DNA from: an uncultured Bacillota bacterium
GTDB taxonomy: Bacteria; Bacillota_I; Bacilli_A; RF39; UBA660
Direction of reading: 5' to 3'
Assembly: GCA_946630315.1 (NCBI GenBank)
Contig: CAMOYT010000005.1
Location: 1 to 51,084 of the forward strand
DNA: 51,084 nucleotides
The position numbers and the translations under genes are program-made. This document shows, one piece after another, positions 1 through 8,447 of the stretch. The notes under the pieces were generated by a model. It saw only the letters and a program-made list of their open reading frames with translations, searched no databases and had not been told where the DNA came from. How positions within the stretch are numbered: the stretch's first letter is position 1; the number at the start of each line of letters is the position of its first letter.

Positions 1-619
1 CTAGTTTTCTTGTTTCTGCTTCTTCGGCATAGCCTGATCTTGGACTTGCTCCTCTGCAATCTCCTAGTCCACCTGTTGAACAATATGGTGGATATGAATG
101 ACCAGCAATTAATAATATTGAACCATTACCATTGGATGGAGATACACTGCTTCCTCCAGTATTAGTATTACCATTATTATCTTCTGGATCAGTTTTTTTC
201 TCATCACCTTTTTCATAATCAGTGGGATTTAAATATATTTTTTGTTTTTTCTTTTGTTGATCTAGTGTTTTATAGACGACATTATTGTTTTTAGCAATTG
301 AGTCTAAGTCTTTAGCTGATAACATACAGGCAGATATATCAAAACTATTTGGCAACATATTTAAAACTATATTTAATAATGTTGGTATAAAAAATACTAC
401 TACTGCAGCGATAGATTGATTAAAAATAGTTTTTAATATTTTTTTATCATCTGGATTTGCTACTAACTTAGTTAATGTGATTACTACAGCTATTATTAAT
501 ATTATTGGTACTATGATATGAATAATATTAATAATTCCCATTAGAGAAGATAATACTCGTGCTAATCCATAATCAGTACAACAAGAATTTATTAAATTGT
601 CACAGTTTAGTATCAGCAT
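1..619 (-). CDS. Pilin-like membrane domain fused to an amidase_3-like hydrolase (partial, runs off left end)
   Basis: 206 codons are visible from the ATG at 619, preceded by an AGAGGTG ribosome site; the C-terminus lies outside the window. Residues about 20-95 form two hydrophobic helices separated by a short basic loop (LVANPDDKKILKTIFNQ), clearly homologous to the N-terminus of the protein at 1379-2221 and resembling TrbC/VirB2-type pilin proteins. A charged, Asn/Gly-rich linker follows. The last visible residues read ILLIAGHS, then a Cys/Gly-rich stretch and EEAETRKL, which fits the zinc-binding His and Glu of N-acetylmuramoyl-L-alanine amidase family 3. I infer a membrane-held wall amidase. 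The fold of the N-terminus is seen by similarity to its neighbour; the amidase call rests on an incomplete domain. Confidence 0.6.
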   Translation of the reverse strand, partial: MLILNCDNLINSCCTDYGLARVLSSLMGIINIIHIIVPIILIIAVVITLTKLVANPDDKKILKTIFNQSIAAVVVFFIPTLLNIVLNMLPNSFDISACMLSAKDLDSIAKNNNVVYKTLDQQKKKQKIYLNPTDYEKGDEKKTDPEDNNGNTNTGGSSVSPSNGNGSILLIAGHSYPPYCSTGGLGDCRGASPRSGYAEEAETRKL

Positions 620-631
620 CGACAACACCTC

Positions 632-1315
632 TTAAGTAATAATAAAGTGAAAACTTTCTTCATTAAAATATTTTTCTTCATGATAATCAGTAAAGATATT
701 AAAGTTTTTATATAATTCTAAATGATTATTGTTTATATAATAATTATTATCATCTAGAAGATTTTCTACATTTTTATTTTGTAAGAAACAATTAAAATCA
801 CATTGTTTTTCTGTAAAATAATTATTTTTAATTAAGTCATTATAATAATTTAGAAATTTATTATATAAGTAAAATTCCATCTTATCTTCTGTAATATTAA
901 ATTTATTTAATACTTCTTTATTTGTTAATAATTTATTATTTTTTAAATCTATATTATATGATTTATAAATAATATCATAATGAGTACTTTCTGGTTTTAC
1001 TACATAGGCTTTTATAACAATAGATAAGATATTTTTACTTATACTATAATTATAAGAAAAACCATCTGGTGAAAAGTAATTGTATTCTTCATACATTTTA
1101 TCTATTTCATTATTTATTTTTGTTGCTACTTCACTATTTATATTTATATGTGGTACTTTATCTTTATTAGTATTTACTTTATCATAGACTATTTCATAAT
1201 TTTGATCTAATAATTGACTAGTATAATTATATGGTCTATTGTTTAAATAAATAAATATTATACTTAGAAGAATGATAATTATTAGTATTAATAATATATA
1301 TTTTTTATTCTTCAT
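632..1315 (-). CDS. Membrane-anchored protein with DUF3298/DUF4163-like extracellular domain
   Basis: 227 residues. Residues 5-24 form one hydrophobic helix after MKNKK, so the protein is probably anchored with its bulk outside. The remainder alternates aromatic-rich strands with a YNIDLKNNKLLT segment, which resembles the strand-turn of DUF3298 domains found in RsiV and PdaC-type proteins. Two cysteines (QCDFNC) could form a disulfide. It lies 12 bases upstream of the first gene in the same direction, and an extended -10 promoter precedes it at 1332-1340. The gene may be co-transcribed with the partial hydrolase. Family assignment is tentative; no catalytic residues are recognisable. Confidence 0.5.
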   Translation of the reverse strand: MKNKKYILLILIIIILLSIIFIYLNNRPYNYTSQLLDQNYEIVYDKVNTNKDKVPHININSEVATKINNEIDKMYEEYNYFSPDGFSYNYSISKNILSIVIKAYVVKPESTHYDIIYKSYNIDLKNNKLLTNKEVLNKFNITEDKMEFYLYNKFLNYYNDLIKNNYFTEKQCDFNCFLQNKNVENLLDDNNYYINNNHLELYKNFNIFTDYHEEKYFNEESFHFIIT

Positions 1316-1331
1316 ATTATCACCTATTTTT

Positions 1332-1340
1332 ATTATAACA
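1332..1340 (-). promoter_or_regulatory. Extended -10 promoter (TGTTATAAT)
   Basis: TGTTATAAT lies 16 bases upstream of the ATG at 1315, followed by AGGTGATAAT as the ribosome site. It directly abuts the T-tract of the preceding terminator. No good -35 is visible. Confidence 0.6.
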
Positions 1341-1377
1341 AAAAAAGAATTATTTTTTAATTATTCTTTTTTTTTAT
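1339..1377 (-). terminator. Terminator after the NlpC/P60 fusion gene
   Basis: An AT-rich inverted repeat (AAGAATAATT / AATAATTCTT, one mismatch) is followed by a run of T on the minus strand, immediately downstream of the stop codon at 1379. Confidence 0.55.
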
Positions 1378-1378
1378 A

Positions 1379-2221
1379 TTATTCTGATAGAGCATTTACT
1401 CTTACCACACCTCTTACTGGACCTGCTCCACAATTTTTGTAATTTTTACTATGTCCAATACCATATTTAACACCCATTGCATGAATTAATCTATTGCCTT
1501 CTCCGGTTGCTAAAGCTCGATGATGATTATAGACTACTATGTCACCGGCTTGTAGAGGTTGGCCAGTTACTACTGTAAATTTACTTGGTGTTGTAAATAA
1601 TTTAGAAGCATTAGTTGGAATACTTATTCCAAAGTGTTTATAAACTCCTTTTACAAAGCCGACACAGTCTGTTGCTGTATATGGAAATTCTCCATTCCAA
1701 TGACCACCTGCTTTATATGGTTTACCATTAAACTGTTCAGCATAAGCAACTATTTCACTACCTGATAGACCTGATTTATTAGTACTTGAAGTTGTTGTAG
1801 TACTTTTTGTTGTACTACTATCAGTAGTTTTTTTATCTCCTATTTCATAGTCATTTGGATTATTAACAATTTGTAGTGACTTTTTGGAATTATTAGGAGA
1901 GACATAAGTACTTTCTGGTTTAATATTTGCACTTACTCTAACTTCATTCCAACAAGATATAAAATTTGTTTTATCTGAGAGTAAACCTAATGTAACATCT
2001 AAAAAAGTGGGAATGAAGAATATTACTACAGCTGCAATAATTTGATTAAATAGTTTCTTATGACCATCTTTTGCATTAGGATCAGTAATTAGTTTAAATA
2101 AACTAATTGATACCATTAATATTAATAATATAGGAACAATTATATGAATAATATCTATTATTTTTCTTGCAACTAAAATTATTACTGTTAATGATGTATC
2201 ACCACAACTTAGTATTAACAT
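1379..2221 (-). CDS. Pilin-like membrane domain fused to NlpC/P60 cell-wall peptidase
   Basis: 280 residues from the ATG at 2221; the GTG nine bases upstream is part of the AGGTGATAA ribosome site, so I reject it as start. Residues about 12-85 form two hydrophobic helices with the loop LITDPNAKDGHKKLFNQ, matching the first gene of the window and TrbC/VirB2-like pilins. A Ser/Thr/Lys linker (about 120-150) leads into an NlpC/P60 domain: TDCVGFVKGVY carries the catalytic Cys and RLIHAMGVKYG the His. Such enzymes cut the D-Glu to diamino-acid bond of wall peptides. I infer an extracellular hydrolase tethered to the membrane. It could serve wall opening for a secretion or conjugation apparatus, but no other parts of such a machine are in the window. 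Confidence 0.75.
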   Translation of the reverse strand: MLILSCGDTSLTVIILVARKIIDIIHIIVPILLILMVSISLFKLITDPNAKDGHKKLFNQIIAAVVIFFIPTFLDVTLGLLSDKTNFISCWNEVRVSANIKPESTYVSPNNSKKSLQIVNNPNDYEIGDKKTTDSSTTKSTTTTSSTNKSGLSGSEIVAYAEQFNGKPYKAGGHWNGEFPYTATDCVGFVKGVYKHFGISIPTNASKLFTTPSKFTVVTGQPLQAGDIVVYNHHRALATGEGNRLIHAMGVKYGIGHSKNYKNCGAGPVRGVVRVNALSE

Positions 2222-2238
2222 ATTTATCACCTGTTATT

Positions 2239-2247
2239 ATTATAACA
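2239..2247 (-). promoter_or_regulatory. Extended -10 promoter (TGTTATAAT)
   Basis: TGTTATAAT lies 17 bases upstream of the ATG at 2221. It begins where the T-tract of the valS terminator ends. Confidence 0.6.
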
Positions 2248-2277
2248 AAAAAGAAGAATTATTTTGTTAATTCTTCT
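2247..2277 (-). terminator. valS terminator overlapping the stop codon
   Basis: Perfect 10-bp arms AGAAGAATTA and TAATTCTTCT with a 6-base loop and a following T-tract on the minus strand; the valS stop codon at 2259 sits inside the hairpin. Confidence 0.85.
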
Positions 2278-4790
2278 AATTTTTTCTTTTCTTCTGCTAG
2301 TTTTTGTCTATCCATTTCTACGATATTTTTAGGTGCTTTATTTACATAGTTTTCATTTGATAGTAAACCTTCTCTTCTTTTTATTGAAGCTTCTAATAAT
2401 TTTATTTGAGCTGCTTTGGCAGCTTTGTCTGCTTCTGTTTCTATTTTTTCAAAGAAGATTTGGGCTTTTACTCTAGTTGAGAATACTTTGTAAGCTTTAA
2501 TACCTAATGGTTCTTTTACGATGTTTTCTTTTATTTTTAACATGTTTACTATTAAGTCATTATCATCTTCAGTATCAAACATTACTTTCATATCTTTAGT
2601 AATATTATTTTCTGCTTTAATATTTCTAAATTTCTTAATGAATTCTACTTGGTCATCTACTGCTTTTTCTTCTTCTTCAAAGATATATTTCTTACTATAT
2701 TTTGGATAACTTGAAATCATTATATCTTCAGCATCTTTTACTGGTAATTTATCATATATTTCATCTGTTACATAAGGCATGAATGGTTGTAGTAGTTTTA
2801 AAATACCAGTTAGAATATAACATAAAGTAGATTTTGTACTTTCTTCTTCTATACTATATTTTGCCATTTCTATGTAATAGTCACAGAAATAATTCCATGA
2901 GAATTCATAGATTGCTGCTCCGGCATTATTAAATTGATATTTATCCATAAACTTTTTTGTCTCATGAACTGTTTTTTCAAACTTAGTTAATATCCATTTG
3001 TCTTCTGGTTTTAAGTTTTCTAATTTAATTGCTTTTAGGTTTTCAATATTTGATAATACGAAGCGTGAGGCATTCCATATTTTATTGATATAGTTCCATG
3101 TAGATTTTATTTTTTCTTCATCAAATCTCATATCTGTTCCTGGGGCTACATCTGTTGCTAGATAGTATCTTAGGGCATCTGCACCATATTCAGCTACCAT
3201 ATCAAATGGATCTATTCCATTTCCTAAAGATTTAGAGAATTTTCTTCCTTGTTTATCTCTTATTAATCCATGAATTAAACAATCTTCGAATGGCCTTTTT
3301 CCTAGTAATTCTTCTCCTTGGAAAGTCATTCTATTTACCCAGAATGGAATAATATCATATCCTGTAACTAAAACATTATTTGGATAATATTTTTCTAATA
3401 GTTTAGTATTTTCTGGCCAACCTAGAGTTGCGAATGGCCATAGAGCACTACTAAACCATGTATCTAGAACGTCTTCGTCTTGAACCCATCCTTCTTCTTT
3501 TGGAGCTTCCATACCAACATATACTTCATCACCTTTATACCAAGCTGGTATTCTATGTCCCCACCAAAGTTGTCTTGATATACACCAGTCATATGTTATT
3601 TCCATCCAGTGATTCATAGTCTTTTCATAACGAGCTGGTACAAAGTTTACTTTTTCATCTTTTTTCTTTTGTGTTTCTAGTACTCTATCAGCTAATGGTC
3701 TCATTTTAACAAACCATTGTTTTTTTATCATTGGTTCTACCATAACTCCAGTTCTCTCACTATGTCCAACTTCATGTACTAATGGTTCTATTTCTAACAA
3801 TAATCCTTGTTCTTTTAAATCTTCTAAACATGCTTCTCTACATTCTTCTCTAGTCATACCTTGATACTTTTTAGGAACATTTTCATTCATAGTAGCATCA
3901 TCATTCATGATTACTATTCTTTCTAGATTATGACGATTTCCTACTTCAAAGTCATTAGGATCATGTGCTGGAGTTATTTTAACTACACCTGTTCCTTTAG
4001 TCATATCAGCATGTTCATCTGTTATGATTGGGATTTTCTTATTCATAAGTGGTAAGATACAATTTTTACCAACATATTTTTTATATCTTTCATCTTCTTC
4101 GTTTACTGCTACTGCTGTGTCTCCAAATAAAGTTTCTGGACGTGTTGTTGCAACATCTAAATATTCATCTGTTCCTTCAATCATATATTTAATATGATAA
4201 AAGGCACTCTTCTCTTCTCCATAAATAACTTCTTCATTTGAAAGAGCTGTTTGGGCAGCTGGGTCCCAGTTAATTATTTTTTCTCCACGATAGATTAGTC
4301 CCTTATTATAGTAATCTACAAATACTTTTCTTACGGCTTTAGATAATCCTTCGTCTAGAGTAAATCTTTCTTTGGAATAGTCTAGAGCTATACCCATCTT
4401 TGCCCATTGTTCTCTTATAATATCTCCATGTTCATGAGTCCAATCCCAGCAAGCTTGTAGGAATTTTTCTCTACCATATTCATATTTATCTATTCCATTA
4501 TCTTTTAATCTTTTAACAACTTTTGCTTCTGTTGCGATAGCAGCATGATCCATTCCAGGTAACCAGAATGTATCATATCCTTCCATTTTCTTATAACGAA
4601 TTATAATATCTTGTAGTGTTACATCCCAAGCATGTCCTAAGTGTAGAACACCTGTTACATTTGGAGGTGGTAATACTATACAAAATGGTTTCTTATCACT
4701 TTCTTCATCACATTTAAAATAATCTTTTTTTAGCCATTTATCATATTTATTTTCTTCTACTTTGTCATGATTATATTTCTTGTCTAACAT
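2259..4790 (-). CDS. valS: Valyl-tRNA synthetase
   Basis: 843 residues, near the usual bacterial length. It attaches valine to tRNA-Val in the cytoplasm. PPPNVTGVLHLGHAW near residue 40 contains the HIGH-type class I signature, and KFSKSLGNG is the KMSKS loop. The region between them holds the editing domain (ATTRPETLFGDTA). The last 60 residues form the Lys/Glu-rich coiled coil typical of ValRS. The start is the ATG at 4790 with GAGGAG upstream; it overlaps the preceding HD gene by 7 bases, so the two are translationally coupled. Both follow a T-box leader at 5540-5763, so expression is expected to rise when tRNA-Val is uncharged. Confidence 0.98.
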   Translation of the reverse strand: MLDKKYNHDKVEENKYDKWLKKDYFKCDEESDKKPFCIVLPPPNVTGVLHLGHAWDVTLQDIIIRYKKMEGYDTFWLPGMDHAAIATEAKVVKRLKDNGIDKYEYGREKFLQACWDWTHEHGDIIREQWAKMGIALDYSKERFTLDEGLSKAVRKVFVDYYNKGLIYRGEKIINWDPAAQTALSNEEVIYGEEKSAFYHIKYMIEGTDEYLDVATTRPETLFGDTAVAVNEEDERYKKYVGKNCILPLMNKKIPIITDEHADMTKGTGVVKITPAHDPNDFEVGNRHNLERIVIMNDDATMNENVPKKYQGMTREECREACLEDLKEQGLLLEIEPLVHEVGHSERTGVMVEPMIKKQWFVKMRPLADRVLETQKKKDEKVNFVPARYEKTMNHWMEITYDWCISRQLWWGHRIPAWYKGDEVYVGMEAPKEEGWVQDEDVLDTWFSSALWPFATLGWPENTKLLEKYYPNNVLVTGYDIIPFWVNRMTFQGEELLGKRPFEDCLIHGLIRDKQGRKFSKSLGNGIDPFDMVAEYGADALRYYLATDVAPGTDMRFDEEKIKSTWNYINKIWNASRFVLSNIENLKAIKLENLKPEDKWILTKFEKTVHETKKFMDKYQFNNAGAAIYEFSWNYFCDYYIEMAKYSIEEESTKSTLCYILTGILKLLQPFMPYVTDEIYDKLPVKDAEDIMISSYPKYSKKYIFEEEEKAVDDQVEFIKKFRNIKAENNITKDMKVMFDTEDDNDLIVNMLKIKENIVKEPLGIKAYKVFSTRVKAQIFFEKIETEADKAAKAAQIKLLEASIKRREGLLSNENYVNKAPKNIVEMDRQKLAEEKKKLEELTK

Positions 4791-5527
4791 TTTATCATCT
4801 CCTCGATATATTTATTTATAAATACTTGTAATTCATTTAATTGATTAATTAATTCTTTATTTTCTGCTTCTTCTATTTGTATTTTTAACATTTTATTTAT
4901 GTAATCTTTTTCTTTTATTATTTCATATGACTTTTTAAAGTTTAAATCAAAGACAAAGCCTAATCTAATAGCAATTTCATCTGCTTTTGTTTTGGCATCT
5001 TTTTTTCTAATTAATTGTTTATTTAAGACTGATTTGAATATTTTATTTGTCATTTTAGTATTTTCTGTTTTTGTTACTAGTCCACCTGTTACAAATAAGT
5101 ATAAGATATCTATTTTATCAGCATCTCTTGTTATGTTAGTAAAATAGATATTTCTCTTTGATAAAGTATTAGGTACTTTATATTTATTATGATATTTGAC
5201 GGCTCTTAAGATTGTATCTTTATTACTATTGGTAAATTTATTTATAAAGTTATTTTCTTTTAAAATATCTACTCCTAAATCTCCATGATCTAGTGATATT
5301 AAATCATTATAACTTTTATATCTTTTCCATTGTTCAAAACGTCCTATATCATGAAGTAGTCCACATGTACTAGCTAATTCTATATCTTCATTAGATAAGT
5401 TTTGTGACTTAGCTATTTCTATACATAGTTTTTGGACTCGAAAAGTATGATGGATTTTTAAATCTATTTTTTCACCATACTTTTTATAAGGATTAGTATA
5501 TTTTATGAATTCTTCTTCTTTTGTCAT
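4784..5527 (-). CDS. HD-domain phosphohydrolase, first gene of the T-box/valS operon
   Basis: 247 residues. HHTFRVQKLCIEIA, LLHDIGRFEQW, a further DHGDLG and DADKIDIL supply the ordered His, His-Asp and Asp metal ligands of the HD superfamily, which hydrolyses phosphate esters or nucleotides. The C-terminal 70 residues are helical and charged. The start ATG has a strong AGGAGG seven bases upstream, directly after the T-box terminator, so this is the first gene controlled by the leader. It overlaps valS by 7 bases. The substrate cannot be read from sequence. Why an HD hydrolase sits between a T-box and valS is unclear; a nucleotide or stress-signal role is only a guess. Confidence 0.85.
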   Translation of the reverse strand: MTKEEEFIKYTNPYKKYGEKIDLKIHHTFRVQKLCIEIAKSQNLSNEDIELASTCGLLHDIGRFEQWKRYKSYNDLISLDHGDLGVDILKENNFINKFTNSNKDTILRAVKYHNKYKVPNTLSKRNIYFTNITRDADKIDILYLFVTGGLVTKTENTKMTNKIFKSVLNKQLIRKKDAKTKADEIAIRLGFVFDLNFKKSYEIIKEKDYINKMLKIQIEEAENKELINQLNELQVFINKYIEEMIKC

Positions 5528-5539
5528 ATTTACCTCCTA

Positions 5540-5763
5540 ATAAAAAACGAGACCTCATCCAAAGGACGAAGATCTCGTGGTACCACCTTATTTTATACTA
5601 AATAGTATCTTATTAATGTTAACGGTATTACCGGATTTTCTTAAAGTTATTTTCGGAAAATCTGCTCCTCAGCTACCTTCTATATTATTTCTTATTCATT
5701 TCCACCTAACATGAACTCTCTATAAAGATTTAATATATACTCCTCTGATTCAACGCATCTGTA
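5540..5763 (-). ncRNA. T-box leader of the HD-valS operon
   Basis: The minus strand contains AGAGAGTTCATGTTAGGTGG (stem I start), and near its end the T-box sequence AAGGTGGTACCACG, followed by a strong hairpin CGAGATCTTCGTCC / GGATGAGGTCTCG and TTTTTT. The UGGU of the T-box bulge would pair with an ACCA tRNA end, consistent with a discriminator A as in tRNA-Val. GUA occurs in the segment AGAAGGTAGCTGAGG and is a plausible valine specifier, though I did not fold stem I. T-boxes bind uncharged tRNA and prevent termination. Confidence 0.93.
5541..5577 (-). terminator. T-box conditional terminator
   Basis: Hairpin of about 12 paired bases (CGAGA...TCTCG with the TTCGTCC/GGATGAG continuation), followed by six T on the minus strand. 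Competes with the antiterminator formed around GGTGGTACCACG. Confidence 0.9.
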
Positions 5764-5767
5764 GGTA

Positions 5768-5796
5768 ATTATATAACATTTTTTCTTTTATTTCAA
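5768..5796 (-). promoter_or_regulatory. Promoter of the T-box operon
   Basis: TTGAAA (5791-5796) and TATAAT (5768-5773) separated by exactly 17 bases on the minus strand; predicted transcription start near 5761, just before the T-box stem I. Confidence 0.9.
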
Positions 5797-5845
5797 TAAT
5801 TAATTAAATTTATTACCAGTATAATTAATTAAATTTATTACCAGT
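5796..5845. repeat. Perfect 25-bp tandem duplication
   Basis: ATAATTAATTAAATTTATTACCAGT occurs twice, head to tail (5796-5820 and 5821-5845). The second copy carries the last codons and stop of the glucosaminidase gene; the first touches the -35 box of the T-box promoter. Confidence 0.95.
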
Positions 5846-7894
5846 TGGTGGTTGATATGTAGGTATTGATGTATCATCGTCATCATCATCTACTGTTTGG
5901 TTATCTTCATGCATATTATCTTCTTGACGAGCTTGATATGACTCTTGCTTCATATCATCAAAGTTATGAGTATATAATTCTTGATCATTATCATTATCAT
6001 AATCATCTGTTATTTCATAGTCTTCTACTTCTTCTTCACCTTGATCATCATTATTACTCTTTTTCTTCATATAATATGCTCCACCTGCCATAGCAGCAGC
6101 GGCTGCTCCTACTCCTAAACCTATTGCTAAAGCACTACTTCCATTTGATGAAGATGTATTATTATTCTCAACTGGCATAGTAGATGTTGGTATCTTAGAA
6201 ATAGTTGGAGATGGTTCAGGGGTAATATCTATTGGTTCTGTTGGCTCAACAGTTGGTTCTGGTGTTGTTGGTTCTGGAGTTGGAGTTACAACTGGATTAT
6301 TTGCCATGCTATCTGATAGTGAACCTTTTATTGGTACTGTATTTGTACTTGAATTATTATTTGTATAATTGTTTGTGTTTGAGCTTGCACTTGTTGTTGG
6401 TGCAACGCTAGCAGCTGGTGTTGTTGCTTGTGGTGTTGGAGTTGTATTAGTTAATACATTTTCTGAATCACCACTATCAGTAGTTGTTGGTGTTTGAGTT
6501 GGCTCTGCTGTAGTTGGAGTAACAGTTGGTGTAGTTGTTGGTGTTGCAGTTGGTGTTAAAACATTTGTTGATGATGTTGTAGTTGGAGTTGTGCTCGTAG
6601 TTGGTGTTGGTGTAGGTGTAGGCGTTGGAGTTGAAGTCTCACTACTACTTGATGAGGAACTGCTACTAGATGATGAAGAACTACTACTTGAATCTCTAAA
6701 TTGAGCAGATGATGAAGAATTACTTGAAGAATCACTACTGCTACTATTACTTGTTTTTGATTTAGTATCACTATTTGATTCTTTAGCACCTGTTTCTTCT
6801 TTCTTTTCTTCTGCCATAGCAAATTGTACTTTACTTACTACATAGTCAGATGATGCTACTGCACCTGTTGCTTTAATTGCTTCTTGATATTTTGACATAT
6901 TAACTACTTCTGATGAAATACCTTTATCTGTTACATAAGATTCAAACCATTTAGAGAATACTTCTTTTGAACCTGATGCTTTATAGTCAGAAACTAATTG
7001 TTTAAAGTCATCCATATTATTAAATGAGAAATTTAATGTACCAGTTAGAAGTGCTACTGCTTGGAATTGATCTAAGCTTCCTCCTCCATCTTCATTATAT
7101 TGCTCTGCTATATATTTTTCTCTTTCAGCAATTCCTGCTACTCTATTTAATAAATCAAGCGCTGTTTCAACAGTTTGCTTCATTTTTTCTATTTCAATTA
7201 TTGTCTTATAGTCTACTTGTGGCTTATTGCTACAAGCTGATTGAATTGTTTGTTCTGCTGTTTCTATAGCAACTTGCAAGTCTGTTAATAATTTTTTTGC
7301 TTGCTCTGTTGTTGCGACACCAGCTGTGTATCCTGCTTCATCATATTCTATATTAAATAATCCGGTATCAAATTGAGTTAAATTATAGTCTCTTAGTATT
7401 GCTTGAACATTTTCAGTATATGTAGATGATGTTGCATATCCTGCTGCTCTTATTTCAGCAATCGCATCTGCAGCATCTTCATTGTTTCTTGCTTTGGAAT
7501 AAATATCCCAACCTTCATATTGTCCAGTTCCACATATTAAATCATAGTATAAGTGAACATCTTCTGCGATTGTTCCATGTGATACGAAACTATCTTGTAT
7601 TGTAGTATGAGTACCTGGGGTGTATTCTTCTGAAGTTGTTGCAACTGTACCTTCTCCTTTAATACCAAAGATATTTACAGTTGTTGCTTCTCCATAGCCA
7701 GATTCAAGGCAAGCTTGAGCTACACAAACTGATGGTAATACCCAATCTTGTCCAGCAGCTTTTCTTTCGCTATATTCTTTATTTGCATAATATGCTACTT
7801 CTTCAATAAAGGCTCTTTTTTCTTGTGATAAGTTTAATATTGGATCATCTGCTGCATATTTTGAAGCATCTCCATCGAATTTTATTTCTGCCAT
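5825..7894 (-). CDS. Glucosaminidase-domain wall hydrolase with Ser/Thr/Pro stalk and C-terminal membrane anchor
   Basis: 689 residues. Residues about 25-175 match the glucosaminidase (FlgJ/LytG-like) fold: LPSVCVAQACLESGYG holds the catalytic Glu, followed by NIFGIKG and HLYYDLI. Residues about 190-375 are helical, then come a long Ser-rich and Thr/Pro-rich stalk (about 375-580), one hydrophobic helix (ALAIGLGVGAAAAAMAGGA) ending in YMKKK, and an acidic tail of about 65 residues. There is no N-terminal signal peptide, which is unusual for a wall hydrolase. The helical gene 7902-8447 and a DUF4176 gene lie directly upstream, so export by a type VII-like route is plausible but not shown. The AAGGAG ribosome site lies in the end of the upstream gene. 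Confidence 0.85.
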   Translation of the reverse strand: MAEIKFDGDASKYAADDPILNLSQEKRAFIEEVAYYANKEYSERKAAGQDWVLPSVCVAQACLESGYGEATTVNIFGIKGEGTVATTSEEYTPGTHTTIQDSFVSHGTIAEDVHLYYDLICGTGQYEGWDIYSKARNNEDAADAIAEIRAAGYATSSTYTENVQAILRDYNLTQFDTGLFNIEYDEAGYTAGVATTEQAKKLLTDLQVAIETAEQTIQSACSNKPQVDYKTIIEIEKMKQTVETALDLLNRVAGIAEREKYIAEQYNEDGGGSLDQFQAVALLTGTLNFSFNNMDDFKQLVSDYKASGSKEVFSKWFESYVTDKGISSEVVNMSKYQEAIKATGAVASSDYVVSKVQFAMAEEKKEETGAKESNSDTKSKTSNSSSSDSSSNSSSSAQFRDSSSSSSSSSSSSSSSSSETSTPTPTPTPTPTTSTTPTTTSSTNVLTPTATPTTTPTVTPTTAEPTQTPTTTDSGDSENVLTNTTPTPQATTPAASVAPTTSASSNTNNYTNNNSSTNTVPIKGSLSDSMANNPVVTPTPEPTTPEPTVEPTEPIDITPEPSPTISKIPTSTMPVENNNTSSSNGSSALAIGLGVGAAAAAMAGGAYYMKKKSNNDDQGEEEVEDYEITDDYDNDNDQELYTHNFDDMKQESYQARQEDNMHEDNQTVDDDDDDTSIPTYQPPTGNKFN

Positions 7895-7901
7895 ATTATC
7901 A

Positions 7902-8447
7902 CTACTCCTTTATCCAATCACCATATGACATTGGGTCATTTGGTAGCTTTGTATATTTATCCATTTCAGCTTTGGCTGCTGCTGCTTTTTCTTTGTTTTG
8001 AAATAAGCCAGTTGTTTCATCATGATATATTTTAGCAGCTTCATTATATTTAGCAGCATTACTTTCTAATTCACTTAACCAATTATTTATTGATGAAATA
8101 GTACTAGTACATGTACTAAAGAATGTTTCGGCATTGCTTGAACTTGTTTCCATATCAGTAGATAAGTTTTTTGATAGAGTTTGAAATGCTTCTACATCGA
8201 CAAAGCCTAATTTTTGATCATTTAATTTAATAAATTTTGTTCCAAAATTAGCATCTAAGTCTTCTATTAATTTATTAAAATTAGGAATAGCTTGTTCTAT
8301 TTCTCCCTTTAATGTATTTAGGGCATCAGTTGTTGCTGATGCTACTTCACTGATATCAGCAGCAAGATATGAACTTGCTCCTTCATAGTAGTTATCTCCA
8401 CTTGGAGCTTCTAATGTAGGAGTTGCTCCTTTACTATAGATTTCCAT
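7902..8447 (-). CDS. Helical WXG100/LXG-like protein, candidate type VII secretion substrate or partner
   Basis: 181 residues, almost entirely predicted helix. The centre has alternating Ser/Ala/Asn-rich helices with LSKNLSTDMETSSSNAETF and SSINNWLSELESNAAKY, resembling the helical hairpin of ESAT-6/WXG or LXG proteins, although a textbook WXG turn is absent (NNWLSELE is the nearest). No signal peptide. It overlaps the DUF4176 gene upstream by 14 bases and ends 7 bases before the glucosaminidase gene, whose ribosome site it contains. By context it may be a chaperone, adaptor or co-secreted partner of that hydrolase. Confidence 0.5.
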   Translation of the reverse strand: MEIYSKGATPTLEAPSGDNYYEGASSYLAADISEVASATTDALNTLKGEIEQAIPNFNKLIEDLDANFGTKFIKLNDQKLGFVDVEAFQTLSKNLSTDMETSSSNAETFFSTCTSTISSINNWLSELESNAAKYNEAAKIYHDETTGLFQNKEKAAAAKAEMDKYTKLPNDPMSYGDWIKE

